Shown: in pieces, positions 48,201-57,815 of the stretch
Layout: every line of letters begins with the position of its first letter
Numbering within the stretch: position 1 is the stretch's first letter
Notes under the pieces: generated by a model
What the model saw: only the letters and a program-made list of their open reading frames with translations
Told to the model about the DNA's origin: nothing
Databases searched by the model: none
Assembly (NCBI RefSeq): GCF_004804275.1
Contig: NZ_STGI01000016.1
Location: 1-64,000, forward strand
Length of the DNA stretch: 64,000 bases
From: Herbaspirillum sp. ST 5-3
Lineage (GTDB): Bacteria; Pseudomonadota; Gammaproteobacteria; Burkholderiales; Burkholderiaceae_D
Direction of reading: 5' to 3'
Made by a program: the position numbers and the translations under genes

Positions 48201-49474
48201 CACAGGAAGGGGCGATTGTAGAAGGCCTCCGCAGGATAACCGCAGACGCGCTCCACCGCGACGCTCACATATTTGAGCTTGCCCGAGGGTAGCTCGATCG
48301 TCCACAGTACGGCATCGATCGCCTCCGTAATCCGCGCCAGTTGCGTTTCCTTCGAATGCAGGACGCTCTCGACCTCCCGTGCGTGCTTGTCCAGGTGCTG
48401 GCGTGAGCGCTCCAGCTTCTGAATGAAGAAAAAAATCAGCAGGCTCAACAGCCCCGTGGCAAGGGCCGCAACCGGCGGCAGCCAGTTCTGGGTGCGGTGA
48501 AGGAACTCAGGTAGCGCAGTGACTTGGAGGTGCCACTGACCGCCCCCGATGTTGATTTCGTAGCTGCGAAAATCGGGAAATGCTGCATTGCCTGAGTGCA
48601 GCGCCTCGGCGTGACGATAAGCGCCACTGTCAAAAACGAGATTATTCTTGTCATGCGTTGCAGCGCGGAGGTCCGCAGCCTGCATGTCGTAGATCTCGAC
48701 ATCCAGATCACTGAGCAACGATTGCCCAAACACCTTGCCGAGCATCTCGTCAACCAGAATGACCAGGGAGACTGTGCCAAGGAATTGCTGACGCCGCTGC
48801 TCGACACCGACAGGCGTGATGCCCCCACGGTACACTGGCAGGAAGAAGATCACGCCGTCGAACGGCACTGGCAATACCGACAACCGCACTCGTCCGGTGG
48901 CACTCCAGTCGCCCGTATCTCTCGCCCGCATGATGGCCGCGCGCCGCTTCGGCTCACTCCCCTGATCAAACCAGGCACCGGCCTGGTTCGTATCCATCGG
49001 CTCGGTATACCGGACCACGAATGCTTCCTCCGACGGCATGCGGGGATGAATGACAGGCGGTGGATAGCCAAGACTATCTTCCTGCAATTCTTCACGCGCA
49101 TACTCCTCAAAGACTGGCCCATCACCCGGTGCCACACGCTCGGTATAGACAAGCGCCTGAATGCCTGGGAACCGACTCTGAAGGTTCAAGGATTCGGCGA
49201 CATGCTTGAAAGCTTGTCTCGAAAGATCGGGATTGACGACGAATTGCGCCTGCAAGCCCCGCAGGACTTCCGCATAGCTGTTGATTTCGCGTTTGAGGCT
49301 GTATTCTGCCTCCCTCGATCGCAGGTCAAGCTCCGAGGACAGCTCTCTGTCGACAAACAGGCGGCTCTGCCAATAGACGATTCCGGCGGCGGACAAGCCA
49401 AGTACCAAGAAAACCCAAGGCAGTCCCCATCTGGCACGGCGGGCGGAGCGCCCGGTAGAAACCGCTGCTTCCAT
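45296..49474 (-). CDS. CHASE-PAS-GAF-PAS-GGDEF-EAL-REC c-di-GMP signalling protein
   Basis: A very large (1392-residue) inner-membrane regulator. From the N-terminus: membrane helix (about 17-36), periplasmic CHASE sensor (about 60-290), membrane helix (331-351), PAS (377-495), GAF (505-670), PAS (685-800), GGDEF (810-965, active-site motif SGDEF at 890-894), EAL (985-1230, EALIRW, NLSVRQF, DIEVTES, IDDFGTGYSS, AEGVET all intact) and a C-terminal receiver (1250-1375). In the receiver the phospho-acceptor position is Asn1301 (VIVCNQ), so it probably cannot be phosphorylated normally. The EAL part should be an active phosphodiesterase. The cyclase part is uncertain. ATG 49474 follows AGGTGA, with ATG 49507 as alternative. 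Confidence 0.88.
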   Translation of the reverse strand: MEAAVSTGRSARRARWGLPWVFLVLGLSAAGIVYWQSRLFVDRELSSELDLRSREAEYSLKREINSYAEVLRGLQAQFVVNPDLSRQAFKHVAESLNLQSRFPGIQALVYTERVAPGDGPVFEEYAREELQEDSLGYPPPVIHPRMPSEEAFVVRYTEPMDTNQAGAWFDQGSEPKRRAAIMRARDTGDWSATGRVRLSVLPVPFDGVIFFLPVYRGGITPVGVEQRRQQFLGTVSLVILVDEMLGKVFGQSLLSDLDVEIYDMQAADLRAATHDKNNLVFDSGAYRHAEALHSGNAAFPDFRSYEINIGGGQWHLQVTALPEFLHRTQNWLPPVAALATGLLSLLIFFFIQKLERSRQHLDKHAREVESVLHSKETQLARITEAIDAVLWTIELPSGKLKYVSVAVERVCGYPAEAFYNRPFLWLKCLHPEDRRKVVAISPRITSKEHDTFEYRIVRPDGQVRWMRCEAHFTPGDNPGSGLINGIDTDITEQRRLEQSLRRSNRALRAFHECEEVIAASNDEKVLLQGICDVVVKVGYRMAWVGVLPDKGGTRIVPVGVAGRHDGYLDDIRGLLEAGELEQFSTIGAAISTGRPSVANRFHQDAAQRPWREQALRRGFNSKIALPLFHEEGAIGLLNVYASEPDSFDNEAVELLTDLAQSVTVAVQALRHRSGRKMAEASSHLRERAIEASANAIIITSAQAPDYPVEYVNSAFERITGYSASEVVGRSLRFLHAAEREQPGLEEIRNLVIEKREGHAIVRNYRKDGTPFWSDVHIAPVRNDAGDITHFVAAKYDITATKKYEAELEFQANRDALTGLANRNLVRDRLSQAIAYASRYEHLVWVAFINLDRFKLVNDTLGFEAGDTVLKQIGERLKETVRDTDTVGRLSGDEFVLILPERTDETLAATAVQRIMDAIAKPLVIAGHEIFPSCSIGVAAFPADGAEAEILVKHAHIAMYRAKEVGSNNFQFYAPAMNERAMERLRIETDLRNALERNELLLHYQPQVDMRSGRIVGVEALIRWRHPEFGMVPPARFIGLAEETGLIQPIGAWVLRTACRQNKAWHDAGLGDARVAVNLSVRQFAQADLVQSIAAILEETGLEARYLDIEVTESLVMADVDRAVTILGELKSLGVKISIDDFGTGYSSLAYLKRFPVDVLKIDKSFVQDITIDPDDAAIVRSIISLAHSLRINVIAEGVETEAQLAYLQRHACDQMQGYYFSRPIAAEDLEDALRQGKKLSVEPKDQSAPRPTLLIVDDDDESISSLNRLLRHEGYRILTARSAGEGLELLARHQVHVIVCNQIVQGVCGTEFLSKANELYPETHRIVLSDSADLQTIMNAINRGAIYRFFLKPWDDEVLRLNIREAFQHYELVHGVATVELSQASVMGLGIG

Positions 49475-49680
49475 CTGGTCTTCACCTATCCTGGTCATTG
49501 GCTTCATACCGCTGTTCGATGTCAAGCGAAGAGGCACGGCGACATGCTTTAGCAACCGACCAGAGTGCCGGCAGATAACAAAGCTTCGACATGATCCGGC
49601 GAGCAATCGGAAAAAGAATTGCGCCAGATCAATTCTTTCAGAAATTTTCCCGCAAGGAAATAATGTGTATGCATTTGGCG

Positions 49681-49714
49681 AAAAAAAACCGCTGATCGGT
49701 TTGAATCAGCGGTT
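49681..49714 (-). terminator. Intrinsic terminator after dnaJ
   Basis: AACCGCTGAT (49687-49696) and ATCAGCGGTT (49705-49714) form a perfect 10-bp stem. On the minus strand it is followed by eight T's (A-run 49681-49688). It lies 48 bp after the dnaJ stop and ends the heat-shock operon. Confidence 0.88.
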
Positions 49715-49761
49715 CGTGACAGATCGTCCGTTCGGCAGACGATGACAGGAGTTTTCCCGGA

Positions 49762-50898
49762 TTACTCGAAAAACTCCTTCACCTTGTCTTTCCAGGATTT
49801 GCTTTGCGGACTGTGCTTGGACCCGCCGGCTGTTGTCAATCGCTCAAACTCCTGCAACAGCTCTTTCTGGCGATCGGTCAATTTCACTGGAGTCTCGACC
49901 ACGACATGGCAGAACAAGTCGCCTGCATAGCCGGAACGCACGCCCTTGATGCCCTTGCCGCGCAGGCGGAAGGTCTTGCCTGACTGTGTGCCTTCCGGCA
50001 AGGTGAATGAAGCCTTGCCGTTCAGGGTCGGCACCTCCACCTCTCCGCCCAGCGCGGCCTTGGCGAACGACACCGGAATTTCACAGTGCAGATCGTCGCC
50101 ATCGCGCTGGAATACCTGATGCTGCTTGATGCGAATTTCGACATACAGATCGCCCGGGGGGCCGCCGTTCATGCCGGGCTCACCGTTGCCGGACGAACGA
50201 ATGCGCATGCCGTCGTCGATGCCGGCCGGAATCTTCACTTCCAGCGTCTTGTTGCGCTTGATGCGTCCTGCGCCGCTGCAGCTCGGGCAGGGATTCGGAA
50301 TGATCTTGCCGGTCCCGTGGCATTTCGGGCAGGTTTGCTGGATGCTGAAGAAGCCTTGCTGCATGCGGACCTGGCCCTGCCCGCCGCAGGTCGAGCAGGT
50401 AGTCGGCGAAGTGCCGGGCTTGGCGCCCGAACCGTGGCAGGTGTCGCATTCGCTCCAGGAAGGTACGCGAATGGTCGTGTCGAAGCCATGTGCCGCCTGC
50501 TCCAAGCTGATTTCGAGGTTGTAGCGCAGATCCGCGCCGCGATAGACCTGGGGTCCGGAGCTGCGTCCGCGCGCACCCTGGCCGAAGATATCGCCGAAGA
50601 TATCGCCGAAGGCGTCCGAAAAGCCGCCGAAACCGGCACCGGCACCGCCGAAACCGCCGCCGCCCATGTTCGGATCCACACCGGCATGGCCATACCTGTC
50701 ATAGGCCTCGCGCTTGCCGGGGTCGGACAGCATCTCGTAAGCTTCCTTGGCCTCCTTGAATTTCTCTTCCGCGCCTTTGCTATCCGGATTGCGGTCCGGA
50801 TGGTATTTCATGGCGAGCTTGCGATATGCCTTCTTGATATCTTCATCCGAGGCATCTTTCGCTACGCCCAGTATTTCGTAAAAATCACGCTTTGCCAT
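49762..50898 (-). CDS. dnaJ: Chaperone DnaJ
   Basis: A 378-residue type I J-protein. J domain with the HPD triad (KYHPDRNP, about 33-35), a Gly/Phe-rich linker ([15 protein letters not shown]), four zinc-binding repeats ([32 protein letters not shown]), and the substrate-binding C-terminal domains. It stimulates DnaK ATPase and delivers clients. Last gene of grpE-dnaK-dnaJ, separated from dnaK by 117 bp that hold a strong hairpin. Confidence 0.97.
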   Translation of the reverse strand: MAKRDFYEILGVAKDASDEDIKKAYRKLAMKYHPDRNPDSKGAEEKFKEAKEAYEMLSDPGKREAYDRYGHAGVDPNMGGGGFGGAGAGFGGFSDAFGDIFGDIFGQGARGRSSGPQVYRGADLRYNLEISLEQAAHGFDTTIRVPSWSECDTCHGSGAKPGTSPTTCSTCGGQGQVRMQQGFFSIQQTCPKCHGTGKIIPNPCPSCSGAGRIKRNKTLEVKIPAGIDDGMRIRSSGNGEPGMNGGPPGDLYVEIRIKQHQVFQRDGDDLHCEIPVSFAKAALGGEVEVPTLNGKASFTLPEGTQSGKTFRLRGKGIKGVRSGYAGDLFCHVVVETPVKLTDRQKELLQEFERLTTAGGSKHSPQSKSWKDKVKEFFE

Positions 50899-50922
50899 CT
50901 TGTCGGCGTCCTGTTATCTAAG

Positions 50923-50969
50923 CGAAAACGCCGAGCCGAGGATCGCATGACGATCACTACGGCTCGGCG
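50923..50969 (-). promoter_or_regulatory. dnaK-dnaJ intercistronic hairpin (attenuator-like)
   Basis: CGCCGAGCCG (50929-50938) pairs perfectly with CGGCTCGGCG (50960-50969), with an inner GATCG/CGATC stem (50941-50945/50951-50955). On the minus strand the stem is followed by TTTTC. It is stronger than many terminators but has only four U's, so partial termination or RNA processing lowering dnaJ relative to dnaK is plausible. Confidence 0.6.
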
Positions 50970-51015
50970 GGTCAGCGCGGTGTGGGGTTAAGCCCTCTGC
51001 CGCGTGACTACAACC

Positions 51016-52956
51016 TTATTTGTCTTTGACTTCCTTGAAGTCCGCGTCGACGACATCTTCTTCCGCCGCCTTGGCTTCGGAGGCACCTGCGCCCGCAGCG
51101 CCTGCTGCACCCGCAGCACCGGCCTGTTGCGCCTGAGCGTCAGCATACATCTTCTCGCCCAGTTTCTGTGCAGCGGTCGACAAGGCAGCCACCTTGGCAT
51201 CGATCTCGGACTTGTCGTTGCCTTTGAGGACTTCTTCCAGATCCTTGATCGCTGCTTCGATCTTCTCTTTCTCGCCGCCGTCGAGCTTTTCGCCGTACTC
51301 GGTCAGAGCCTTGCGCGTCGAGTGCACCAGCGCATCGCCCTGATTGCGGGCATCGGCCAGCTCCTTCAGCTTCTTGTCCTCGTCGGCATACAGCTCGGCG
51401 TCCTTCACCATCTTCTGGATTTCATCCTCGGTCAGACCGGAGTTGGCCTTGATGGTGATCTTGTTTTCCTTGCCGGAAGCCTTGTCCTTCGCGCCGACAT
51501 GCAGGATACCGTTGGCGTCGATGTCGAAGGTCACCTCGATCTGCGGAATGCCGCGCGGCGACGGCGGAATGCCTTCCAGGTTGAATTCACCCAGCAGCTT
51601 GTTGCCGCTCGCCATTTCGCGCTCGCCCTGGTACACCTTGATGGTTACCGCCGGCTGATTGTCGTCCGCCGTCGAGAACACCTGGCTGAACTTGGTCGGG
51701 ATCGTGGTGTTCTTCTGGATCATCTTGGTCATCACGCCGCCCAGGGTCTCGATACCGAGCGACAGCGGGGTCACGTCCAGGAGCAGCAGGTCCTTGCGAT
51801 CGCCGGACAGCACCGAACCCTGGATCGCGGCACCGACGGCCACGGCTTCATCCGGGTTGACGTCCTTGCGCGGCTCCTTGCCGAAGAATTCCTTCACCTT
51901 TTCCTGCACCTTCGGCATGCGGGTCATGCCGCCGACCAGGATCACGTCCTGAATATCGGAAACCTTGACGCCTGCATCCTTGATCGCGATGCGGCACGGA
52001 TCGATGGTACGGGAAATCAGTTCCTCGACCAGCGATTCCAGCTTGGCGCGGGTGATCTTCATGTTCAAGTGCACCGGCGCGCCGTTGACCATGGCGATGT
52101 ACGGCTCATTGATTTCAGTCTGCTGCGAGGACGACAGTTCGATCTTGGCACGCTCGGCGGATGCCTTGATGCGCTGCAGCGCAATCGCGTCCTTCGACAG
52201 ATCAAGGCCGTTGATCTTCTTGAACTCGTCGATGATGTAGTCGATGATGCGCTGGTCGAAGTCTTCGCCACCGAGGAAGGTGTCGCCATTGGTCGACAGC
52301 ACTTCGAACTGCATTTCGCCTTCCACGTCGGCGATTTCGATGATCGAGATATCGAAGGTGCCGCCACCCAGGTCATACACCGCGATCTTGCGGTCGCCCT
52401 TGCCGCTCTTGTCCAGGCCGAAAGCCAGTGCAGCCGCGGTCGGCTCGTTGATGATGCGCTTGACATCCAGGCCGGCGATGCGGCCGGCGTCCTTGGTTGC
52501 CTGACGCTGCGCGTCGTTGAAGTAGGCAGGCACGGTGATCACGGCTTCGGTCACTTCTTCGCCGAGATAGTCTTCCGCGGTCTTCTTCATCTTGCGCAGG
52601 ACTTCTGCGGAAACCTGAGGCGGCGCCAGCTTCTTGTCGCGCACTTGCACCCAGGCGTCGCCGTTGTCGGCCTTGACGATCTGGTAGGGCATCAAGTTGA
52701 TGTCCTTTTGCACTTCCTTCTCATCGAACTTGCGGCCGATCAGGCGCTTGACGGCGTACAAAGTGTTCTTCGGATTGGTCACGGCTTGGCGTTTGGCTGG
52801 CGCACCGACCAGGATCTCGCCGTCTTCCTGATAGGCGATCACGGAAGGCGTCGTGCGGGAGCCTTCGGAATTCTCGATAACCTTCGGCTGACCGCCTTCC
52901 ATGATAGCGACGCAGGAGTTGGTCGTACCCAAGTCAATGCCAATAATCTTGCCCAT
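51016..52956 (-). CDS. dnaK: Chaperone DnaK (Hsp70)
   Basis: A 646-residue Hsp70. The nucleotide-binding domain begins [15 protein letters not shown] and has [27 protein letters not shown] and [14 protein letters not shown]. The linker is [18 protein letters not shown], and the tail ends with the usual acidic EEVKD-like sequence ([10 protein letters not shown]). A 98-bp spacer from grpE holds a second candidate sigma-32 promoter, so dnaK may be transcribed both with grpE and on its own. Confidence 0.98.
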   Translation of the reverse strand: MGKIIGIDLGTTNSCVAIMEGGQPKVIENSEGSRTTPSVIAYQEDGEILVGAPAKRQAVTNPKNTLYAVKRLIGRKFDEKEVQKDINLMPYQIVKADNGDAWVQVRDKKLAPPQVSAEVLRKMKKTAEDYLGEEVTEAVITVPAYFNDAQRQATKDAGRIAGLDVKRIINEPTAAALAFGLDKSGKGDRKIAVYDLGGGTFDISIIEIADVEGEMQFEVLSTNGDTFLGGEDFDQRIIDYIIDEFKKINGLDLSKDAIALQRIKASAERAKIELSSSQQTEINEPYIAMVNGAPVHLNMKITRAKLESLVEELISRTIDPCRIAIKDAGVKVSDIQDVILVGGMTRMPKVQEKVKEFFGKEPRKDVNPDEAVAVGAAIQGSVLSGDRKDLLLLDVTPLSLGIETLGGVMTKMIQKNTTIPTKFSQVFSTADDNQPAVTIKVYQGEREMASGNKLLGEFNLEGIPPSPRGIPQIEVTFDIDANGILHVGAKDKASGKENKITIKANSGLTEDEIQKMVKDAELYADEDKKLKELADARNQGDALVHSTRKALTEYGEKLDGGEKEKIEAAIKDLEEVLKGNDKSEIDAKVAALSTAAQKLGEKMYADAQAQQAGAAGAAGAAGAGASEAKAAEEDVVDADFKEVKDK

Positions 52957-53000
52957 GATGATGTTCCTTTAAAACGATGGTTTGTTTTCTGATGTGTTGA

Positions 53001-53028
53001 ATATGTGGAACAAAGTGCCGGTTTCAAG
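53001..53028 (-). promoter_or_regulatory. Candidate sigma-32 promoter between grpE and dnaK
   Basis: Minus strand: CTTGAAA (53022-53028), 13 bases, CCACATAT (53001-53008). The heat-shock consensus is CTTGAAA-N11-16-CCCCATNT, so there is one clear mismatch in the -10 part. It lies 45 bp upstream of the dnaK ATG. Confidence 0.5.
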
Positions 53029-53054
53029 CACTTTAAACACGTTTTGTGATCTTT

Positions 53055-53588
53055 TTATTGTGCTACCGTGACCAAGGCCGGCCGCAACAGACGATCGGCA
53101 ATCATGTAACCCTTCTGCAGGACGCTCACAATCGTGTTGGCATCCTGCTCGGCGGGAACCATGGAAATCGCCTGGTGCTTCATCGGATCGAGCTTTTCGC
53201 CCGGTACAGGATTGATTTCCTGCAGACGGTTGCGCTCAAAGGCTGCAGACAGTTGCTTGAGGGTCATTTCCACCCCTTCCTTCAGGGATTCCACCGAGGG
53301 CGAGTCCAGCTTCAGCGCCATCTCGAGGCTGTCCTTGACCGGCACCAAGGCTTCGGCAAAGTTTTCGATGGCGAATTTGTGCGCCTTGGCGATATCCTCC
53401 TGGGCGCGACGGCGGATGTTCTCCGAGTCGGCCTTGGCGCGCAGGAAGGCATCCTGCATCTCACTGATCTTTGCCTCGGCAGCCGCCAGCTTTTCTTCCA
53501 GACCGTCCGGCGCTTTGTCCATCACCACATTGTCTTGGGACTGGGTGGCCTGTTCCGCCTGATCCTGCATCTTTTCCTGGTTTTCCAT
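53055..53588 (-). CDS. grpE: Nucleotide exchange factor GrpE
   Basis: A 177-residue GrpE that releases ADP from DnaK. The N-terminal half is a long charged coiled coil ([20 protein letters not shown]), followed by [20 protein letters not shown] and the beta-domain motif [17 protein letters not shown] use ATG 53588, with GGAG 9 bases upstream. A GTG directly before it adds one residue. It is the first gene of the operon, with a sigma-32-type promoter 50-75 bp upstream. Confidence 0.95.
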   Translation of the reverse strand: MENQEKMQDQAEQATQSQDNVVMDKAPDGLEEKLAAAEAKISEMQDAFLRAKADSENIRRRAQEDIAKAHKFAIENFAEALVPVKDSLEMALKLDSPSVESLKEGVEMTLKQLSAAFERNRLQEINPVPGEKLDPMKHQAISMVPAEQDANTIVSVLQKGYMIADRLLRPALVTVAQ

Positions 53589-53635
53589 CACAAAAAATCT
53601 CCAACAATCAATGGCTTAGTCTCAATTGCGATAGT

Positions 53636-53663
53636 AAATAGGGGTATTCCGCGGGTTTTCAAG
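53636..53663 (-). promoter_or_regulatory. Sigma-32 heat-shock promoter of grpE-dnaK-dnaJ
   Basis: Minus strand: CTTGAAA (53657-53663), 12 bases, CCCCTATTT (53636-53644), close to the RpoH consensus CTTGAAA-N11-16-CCCCATNT. It starts 48 bp upstream of the grpE ATG. No CIRCE element (TTAGCACTC-N9-GAGTGCTAA) is seen here. Confidence 0.75.
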
Positions 53664-53836
53664 GGGAATTCTTGATTTTATTGCACCCGCTCTACCCGCT
53701 CGTTCGACTCGGCTGAAAGCGTAAAGCCTTGTTACACACTTTACCGGTTCACAGGCTTCAAATTGCCGGGCTACGTACTAGGATGATGTTATCGGCGTTG
53801 CAACCGTCTGCCTCCCTGGTTGCAAGGAGAAACACC

Positions 53837-53935
53837 ATGAAACTACCTCTCATTTCGGCGTCCGTCGTGGCTTATACCCTGCTCGCGACCGCATGGATCT
53901 GCCAGACAAACCTGATTCCGCCCTACTTCCACTAA
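53837..53935 (+). CDS. Possible 32-residue membrane microprotein
   Basis: A very short open frame starting at ATG 53837 directly after a near-perfect ribosome-binding site (AAGGAGAAACACC). The product is one hydrophobic helix (ISASVVAYTLLATAWIC) with a basic N-terminus and a short NLIPPYFH tail. It lies between convergently placed spacer sequences in the 410-bp gap between grpE and hemH, opposite in strand to both. I recognise no family. Real expression is uncertain, but the start signals are better than chance. Confidence 0.45.
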   Translation: MKLPLISASVVAYTLLATAWICQTNLIPPYFH

Positions 53936-53998
53936 AGCAGGCGGCAATCTCTGCCAGCCCGCTATCGGCATCAAGGACTGCGCCCTGACGGCAACTTT

Positions 53999-55105
53999 CT
54001 ATTTGTCCGCGCCCAGGAGCATGGCTTGCTCGCGGGAAACTTGCGCATCGCGGTTGCGTTCTTCGCGCGCCTGCGGCGTGAGCATGGTGGGCCAGCCGAT
54101 CATGTGCTGCTCGACGATCTCGGCCAGCCCGGCAATCCACGCCGGAGAATCGTTCAGGCAGGGAATGTAATGAAACTCCTTGCCGCCAGCGGTCAGAAAA
54201 TCGCGCCGGACTTCCATCGCGATTTCTTCCAGCGTTTCCAGACAATCGCTCGTAAAGCCAGGGCAAATGACATCCACGCGCCGTACACCCTCCTTCGCCA
54301 GTTTGACCAGCGTCGGCGCCGTGTAAGGCTGCAGCCATTCGGCCTTGCCGAAGCGCGACTGGAACGTGACCAGATACTCGTTCGCGGAAAGCTGCAACTG
54401 CGCTGCCAACAAACGTGCCGTCTTGTAACACTCGCAATGGTAAGGATCGCCCAGCAGCAGCGTCCTTTTCGGGACGCCGTGAAAGCTCATCACGAGTTTG
54501 TCAGGCCGGCCGTTCAGGTCCCAGTGGGCAAGTACCGACTTGCTCAATGCGTGAATGTAAGCCTCGTGGTCGTGATAATGCTTAATCAGACGCAATTCCG
54601 GCACGTTGCGCACGCGGGAATAATGGCTGAACACCGCGTCGAAAATCGATGCGGTCGTCGTGCCGGAGTATTGCGGGTAGGCGGGAAGAACGAGAATGCG
54701 GTCGCACCCGTCGGCCTTGAGCTTGTCGAGAACTTCCCGCATGGACGGATTACCGTAGCGCATGGCGTAGGCAACTTGCACCTCGTGTCCGCGCTCGCCA
54801 AGAAAACCGCGCAACAGGCTTGCCTGCCTTTCGGTATACACCTTGAGCGGCGAACCTTCCTTGGTCCAGATCGATGCGTATTTGGCGGCTGACTTGCCGG
54901 AGCGCAGCGGCAGGATGATGCCATTCAGGATCGGCCACCATGCCAGCTTCGGAATTTCGACCACGCGCGGATCGGAGAGGAATTCCTTGAGATAGCGACG
55001 CAGCGCCGAGGCGGTCGGCGCATCCGGCGTGCCGAGATTGACCAGCACCACGGCGGTCTTAGCTACCGCGCCGTGCGTGTAAGGAGGTTCCTGATTCTGA
55101 GACAT
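53999..55105 (-). CDS. hemH: Ferrochelatase
   Basis: A 368-residue enzyme inserting ferrous iron into protoporphyrin IX, the last step of haem b synthesis. Segments include [31 protein letters not shown], the [17 protein letters not shown] block, and the catalytic histidine in [12 protein letters not shown], followed by [15 protein letters not shown] and [15 protein letters not shown]. The length is normal for the proteobacterial type, and I see no cysteine cluster at the C-terminus. It is 40 bp after recN on the same strand. Confidence 0.95.
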   Translation of the reverse strand: MSQNQEPPYTHGAVAKTAVVLVNLGTPDAPTASALRRYLKEFLSDPRVVEIPKLAWWPILNGIILPLRSGKSAAKYASIWTKEGSPLKVYTERQASLLRGFLGERGHEVQVAYAMRYGNPSMREVLDKLKADGCDRILVLPAYPQYSGTTTASIFDAVFSHYSRVRNVPELRLIKHYHDHEAYIHALSKSVLAHWDLNGRPDKLVMSFHGVPKRTLLLGDPYHCECYKTARLLAAQLQLSANEYLVTFQSRFGKAEWLQPYTAPTLVKLAKEGVRRVDVICPGFTSDCLETLEEIAMEVRRDFLTAGGKEFHYIPCLNDSPAWIAGLAEIVEQHMIGWPTMLTPQAREERNRDAQVSREQAMLLGADK

Positions 55106-55145
55106 TGTGTTCGGCTATCCTGTTCTTGCGCGACGCCGCCCGCTT

Positions 55146-56795
55146 CTAGGAAGCAAGCAGCTCGCGCGCATGTTTGCGTGTGGTCGCAGTGATTTCCAGA
55201 CCGCCCAGCATGCGCGCAATCTCCTCGATACGCGCCTTGGAATCGAGCGCGTCGATGCGCGACATGGTCTTGCCGTCAGTACTGCGCTTGCTGACCTGGA
55301 AATGCTGATTGGCCTGGCTGGCCACCTGCGGCAAATGGGTCACGCACAGCACCTGGCGGTCCTGGCCCAAACGCTTGAGCAAGCGACCGACCACTTCCGC
55401 GACCGCACCGCCGATACCGCTGTCGACCTCGTCGAAAATCAAGGTCGGCGTTGCCGTCGCGCTCGATGTAATCACCGAAATGGCGAGCGAAATGCGCGCC
55501 AGTTCGCCACCGGAAGCCACCTTGGCCAGCGGTCTCGGCGAGGTACCGGCGTGCGCGGCAACCATGAACTCAACCTGTTCCAGACCATAACCCGCGGGCT
55601 CGATCGGATTCAGTGCCACTTCGAAACGTCCGCCGGCCATGCTCAGATCCTGCATGGCGGCCGTGACCGATTCACTTAATGCCTTTGCGGCCCTGGCGCG
55701 GGACTTGGACAGAGCCTGTGCTACACCCATGTAGGCCGCTTTCAATTTCTCTTCCTGAGCGCGCAAGGCGTCGATGTCGGTGGCATCCGCCAGTTGCCGC
55801 AATTGCGTCGAAAGCGTTTCATACTCTTGCGGAAGGTCTTCCGGCGCAACGCGGAATTTGCGTGCCGTGGAATGGATGGCATCCAGCCGTGCCTCGACCT
55901 CGTGCAGTCGATCCGGATCAAGTTCGACGCGGCCCAGGTAATCATTGAGCGCGTAGACCGCTTCCTGCAACTGGATGCGCGCCGGCTCCAAGGCTTCGAC
56001 GACCGGCTTCAACGCGGCGTCGATGTCAGCCAGCTTGCCGAGTTTCAAAGTAAGTGCGGAAAGATGCGACAGGATCGGATTGCTGTCCGACTCCGAGATC
56101 GCGTTCAATGCTTCCTGCGCGCCTTCGATCAGACTGGCAGCATGCGACAGTCGACTGTGCTCATTGCTGACTTCGGTCCATTCGCCGGGTTTCACCGCCA
56201 GTTTTTCCAGTTCCCCGACCTGCCACTCGAGGCGTTCGCGCTCCAGCAGCACGCTCTTGGCGTTGGCCTCGAATTCCTCGCGTTGTTTGGCGAGGGCGCG
56301 CCACGCCTTGTACGCGACGGCAACCGCCCTGCTATCGTCGAGCAAGCCGGCCTGGCTGTCGAGCAGCACGCGCTGCGCGTCGGCTTTCAGCAGTGACTGG
56401 TGGGCATGCTGTCCATGGATATCGACCAGCATTTCGCCGAGTTCGCGCAATTGCGCGGCAGTGGCGGCAATGCCGTTGATGAAGGCCTTGGAGCGTCCCG
56501 CGTTGTCGATCACCCGGCGCAGCAGAGCGCCGCCGTCGTCATTGCTGAACTCATGTTCGGCCAGCCAGGCGTCGACCTCGTCGTTCGTGCTGAATTCCGC
56601 GGTGATGTCCGTTTTTGCGGAGCCCTCGCGCACGACGCTGGCGTCGCCACGCCCGCCCAGGGCAAGCGCAAGCGCGTCGATCAGGATCGATTTTCCCGCG
56701 CCGGTCTCGCCGGTAAACACGGTAAAGCCAGGCGCAAATTCAAGCTCGATCGAATCGACGATCACGAAATCGCGAATGGAGAGTGTGCGAAGCAT
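55146..56795 (-). CDS. recN: DNA repair protein RecN
   Basis: A 549-residue SMC-like ATPase for double-strand-break repair. It starts with LRTLSIRDFVIVDSIEL. Walker A GETGAGKS is at residues 29-36, long coiled-coil arms fill the centre, and the C-terminal lobe has the signature KVASGGELARISLAI and Walker B TLIFDEVDSGIGG. Order nadK-recN-hemH is common in Burkholderiales. I see no clear LexA box directly before it. Confidence 0.95.
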   Translation of the reverse strand: MLRTLSIRDFVIVDSIELEFAPGFTVFTGETGAGKSILIDALALALGGRGDASVVREGSAKTDITAEFSTNDEVDAWLAEHEFSNDDGGALLRRVIDNAGRSKAFINGIAATAAQLRELGEMLVDIHGQHAHQSLLKADAQRVLLDSQAGLLDDSRAVAVAYKAWRALAKQREEFEANAKSVLLERERLEWQVGELEKLAVKPGEWTEVSNEHSRLSHAASLIEGAQEALNAISESDSNPILSHLSALTLKLGKLADIDAALKPVVEALEPARIQLQEAVYALNDYLGRVELDPDRLHEVEARLDAIHSTARKFRVAPEDLPQEYETLSTQLRQLADATDIDALRAQEEKLKAAYMGVAQALSKSRARAAKALSESVTAAMQDLSMAGGRFEVALNPIEPAGYGLEQVEFMVAAHAGTSPRPLAKVASGGELARISLAISVITSSATATPTLIFDEVDSGIGGAVAEVVGRLLKRLGQDRQVLCVTHLPQVASQANQHFQVSKRSTDGKTMSRIDALDSKARIEEIARMLGGLEITATTRKHARELLAS

Positions 56796-56825
56796 GTTGG
56801 AAATGTAATTCTTGTGGCGGGTTCG

Positions 56826-57743
56826 CTATTTTAACTGCCCTGCCACGGATGGATATTCGTGCCAGTGCAGCTTTTCGCGCAGCGTATCGTAATAGCTCCA
56901 CCCTTTCGGATGCAGGAAGGTAATGGTGTGTGCCGAGCGCCTGATGATAATGCGATCATGGTGCTGCAGGCTGGCAAGCGATTGCATGTCGAAATTGACG
57001 CTGATGTCGCGTCCGCCCATGATTTCGATGTCGATCGTACAGGAGTCGGACACAACGATCGGGCGATTGGACAAGGCATGCGGCGCGATCGGCACCAGGA
57101 CGATGCCGGACAAGTTCGGGTGCAGCAAGGGACCGCCGGCCGACAAGGCGTAGGCAGTGGAACCTGTCGGCGTGGAAACAATCAGACCATCCGAGCGCTG
57201 GTTGTACATGAAATGTCCGTCAACCTCGACTTTCAGTTCCGCCATGCCTGTCGTCGCGCCGCGCGCCACGACAACATCATTGAAGGCAAGTGCATGAAAA
57301 ATCGTTTCGCCGCCGCGGATGACCGAACCTTCGAGCAGGCTGCGCTGCTCCGAGTCGAGTTTCCCGCACAGCATGTCGGCAAGGACCGGCATCATGCCTT
57401 CCTGCGAAATGTCGGTCATGAATCCCAGGCGTCCCTGGTTGATGCCGATCAGTGGAACCTTGTAGGGCGCGAGTTGACGCGCGATGCCGAGCATGGTGCC
57501 ATCGCCGCCGACCACGATGGCCACGTCGGCGTGCTCACCGATTTCCGTCGGCGTCATTTTGGCGACCCCATCCAGCGCAACGTTCTGCGCGGTCTCGGTC
57601 TCGAACACGACCGTATGCCCGGCCTTCGTCAGGAAATCGGCGATCTCCGACAAGGAGTGTTCGATACCGGCGGCCATGTACTTGCCGATGATGGCAATCG
57701 TTTTGAAGGAAATTGGATTGGAATCTGGCTTGGAAGGCAACAT
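56826..57743 (-). CDS. nadK: NAD kinase
   Basis: A 305-residue kinase forming NADP from NAD. The GGDGTML motif ([14 protein letters not shown]), [11 protein letters not shown], the NDVVVARG segment and [20 protein letters not shown] are all present. The frame extends upstream to 57815, but ATG 57743 ([12 protein letters not shown]) is preferred because the longer version would fill the divergent promoter spacer. First gene of nadK-recN-hemH, 30 bp before recN. Confidence 0.94.
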   Translation of the reverse strand: MLPSKPDSNPISFKTIAIIGKYMAAGIEHSLSEIADFLTKAGHTVVFETETAQNVALDGVAKMTPTEIGEHADVAIVVGGDGTMLGIARQLAPYKVPLIGINQGRLGFMTDISQEGMMPVLADMLCGKLDSEQRSLLEGSVIRGGETIFHALAFNDVVVARGATTGMAELKVEVDGHFMYNQRSDGLIVSTPTGSTAYALSAGGPLLHPNLSGIVLVPIAPHALSNRPIVVSDSCTIDIEIMGGRDISVNFDMQSLASLQHHDRIIIRRSAHTITFLHPKGWSYYDTLREKLHWHEYPSVAGQLK

Positions 57744-57815
57744 GCAGCAGATTAGACCATAATTTAGTCGTCCTTTACAGGATCGCATCGTTGAAAGAAA
57801 CCGTTTAGAGCCCAT

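Noticed and set aside
46205-48292. A 695-residue plus-strand frame inside the GGDEF-EAL gene, and similar long frames at 7195-8862 (opposite pyk) and 35234-36709
   Set aside because: All lie opposite or out of frame with well-supported genes, lack start signals and show no family motifs.
51004-52992. A 662-residue open frame on the plus strand opposite dnaK
   Set aside because: It is the antisense shadow of a highly expressed, GC-biased gene. The translation is compositionally odd, has no recognisable domain, and dnaK is certain.
53592-53728. Search for a CIRCE operator before grpE because hrcA is nearby
   Set aside because: No TTAGCACTC-N9-GAGTGCTAA-like sequence was found. The visible elements fit sigma-32.
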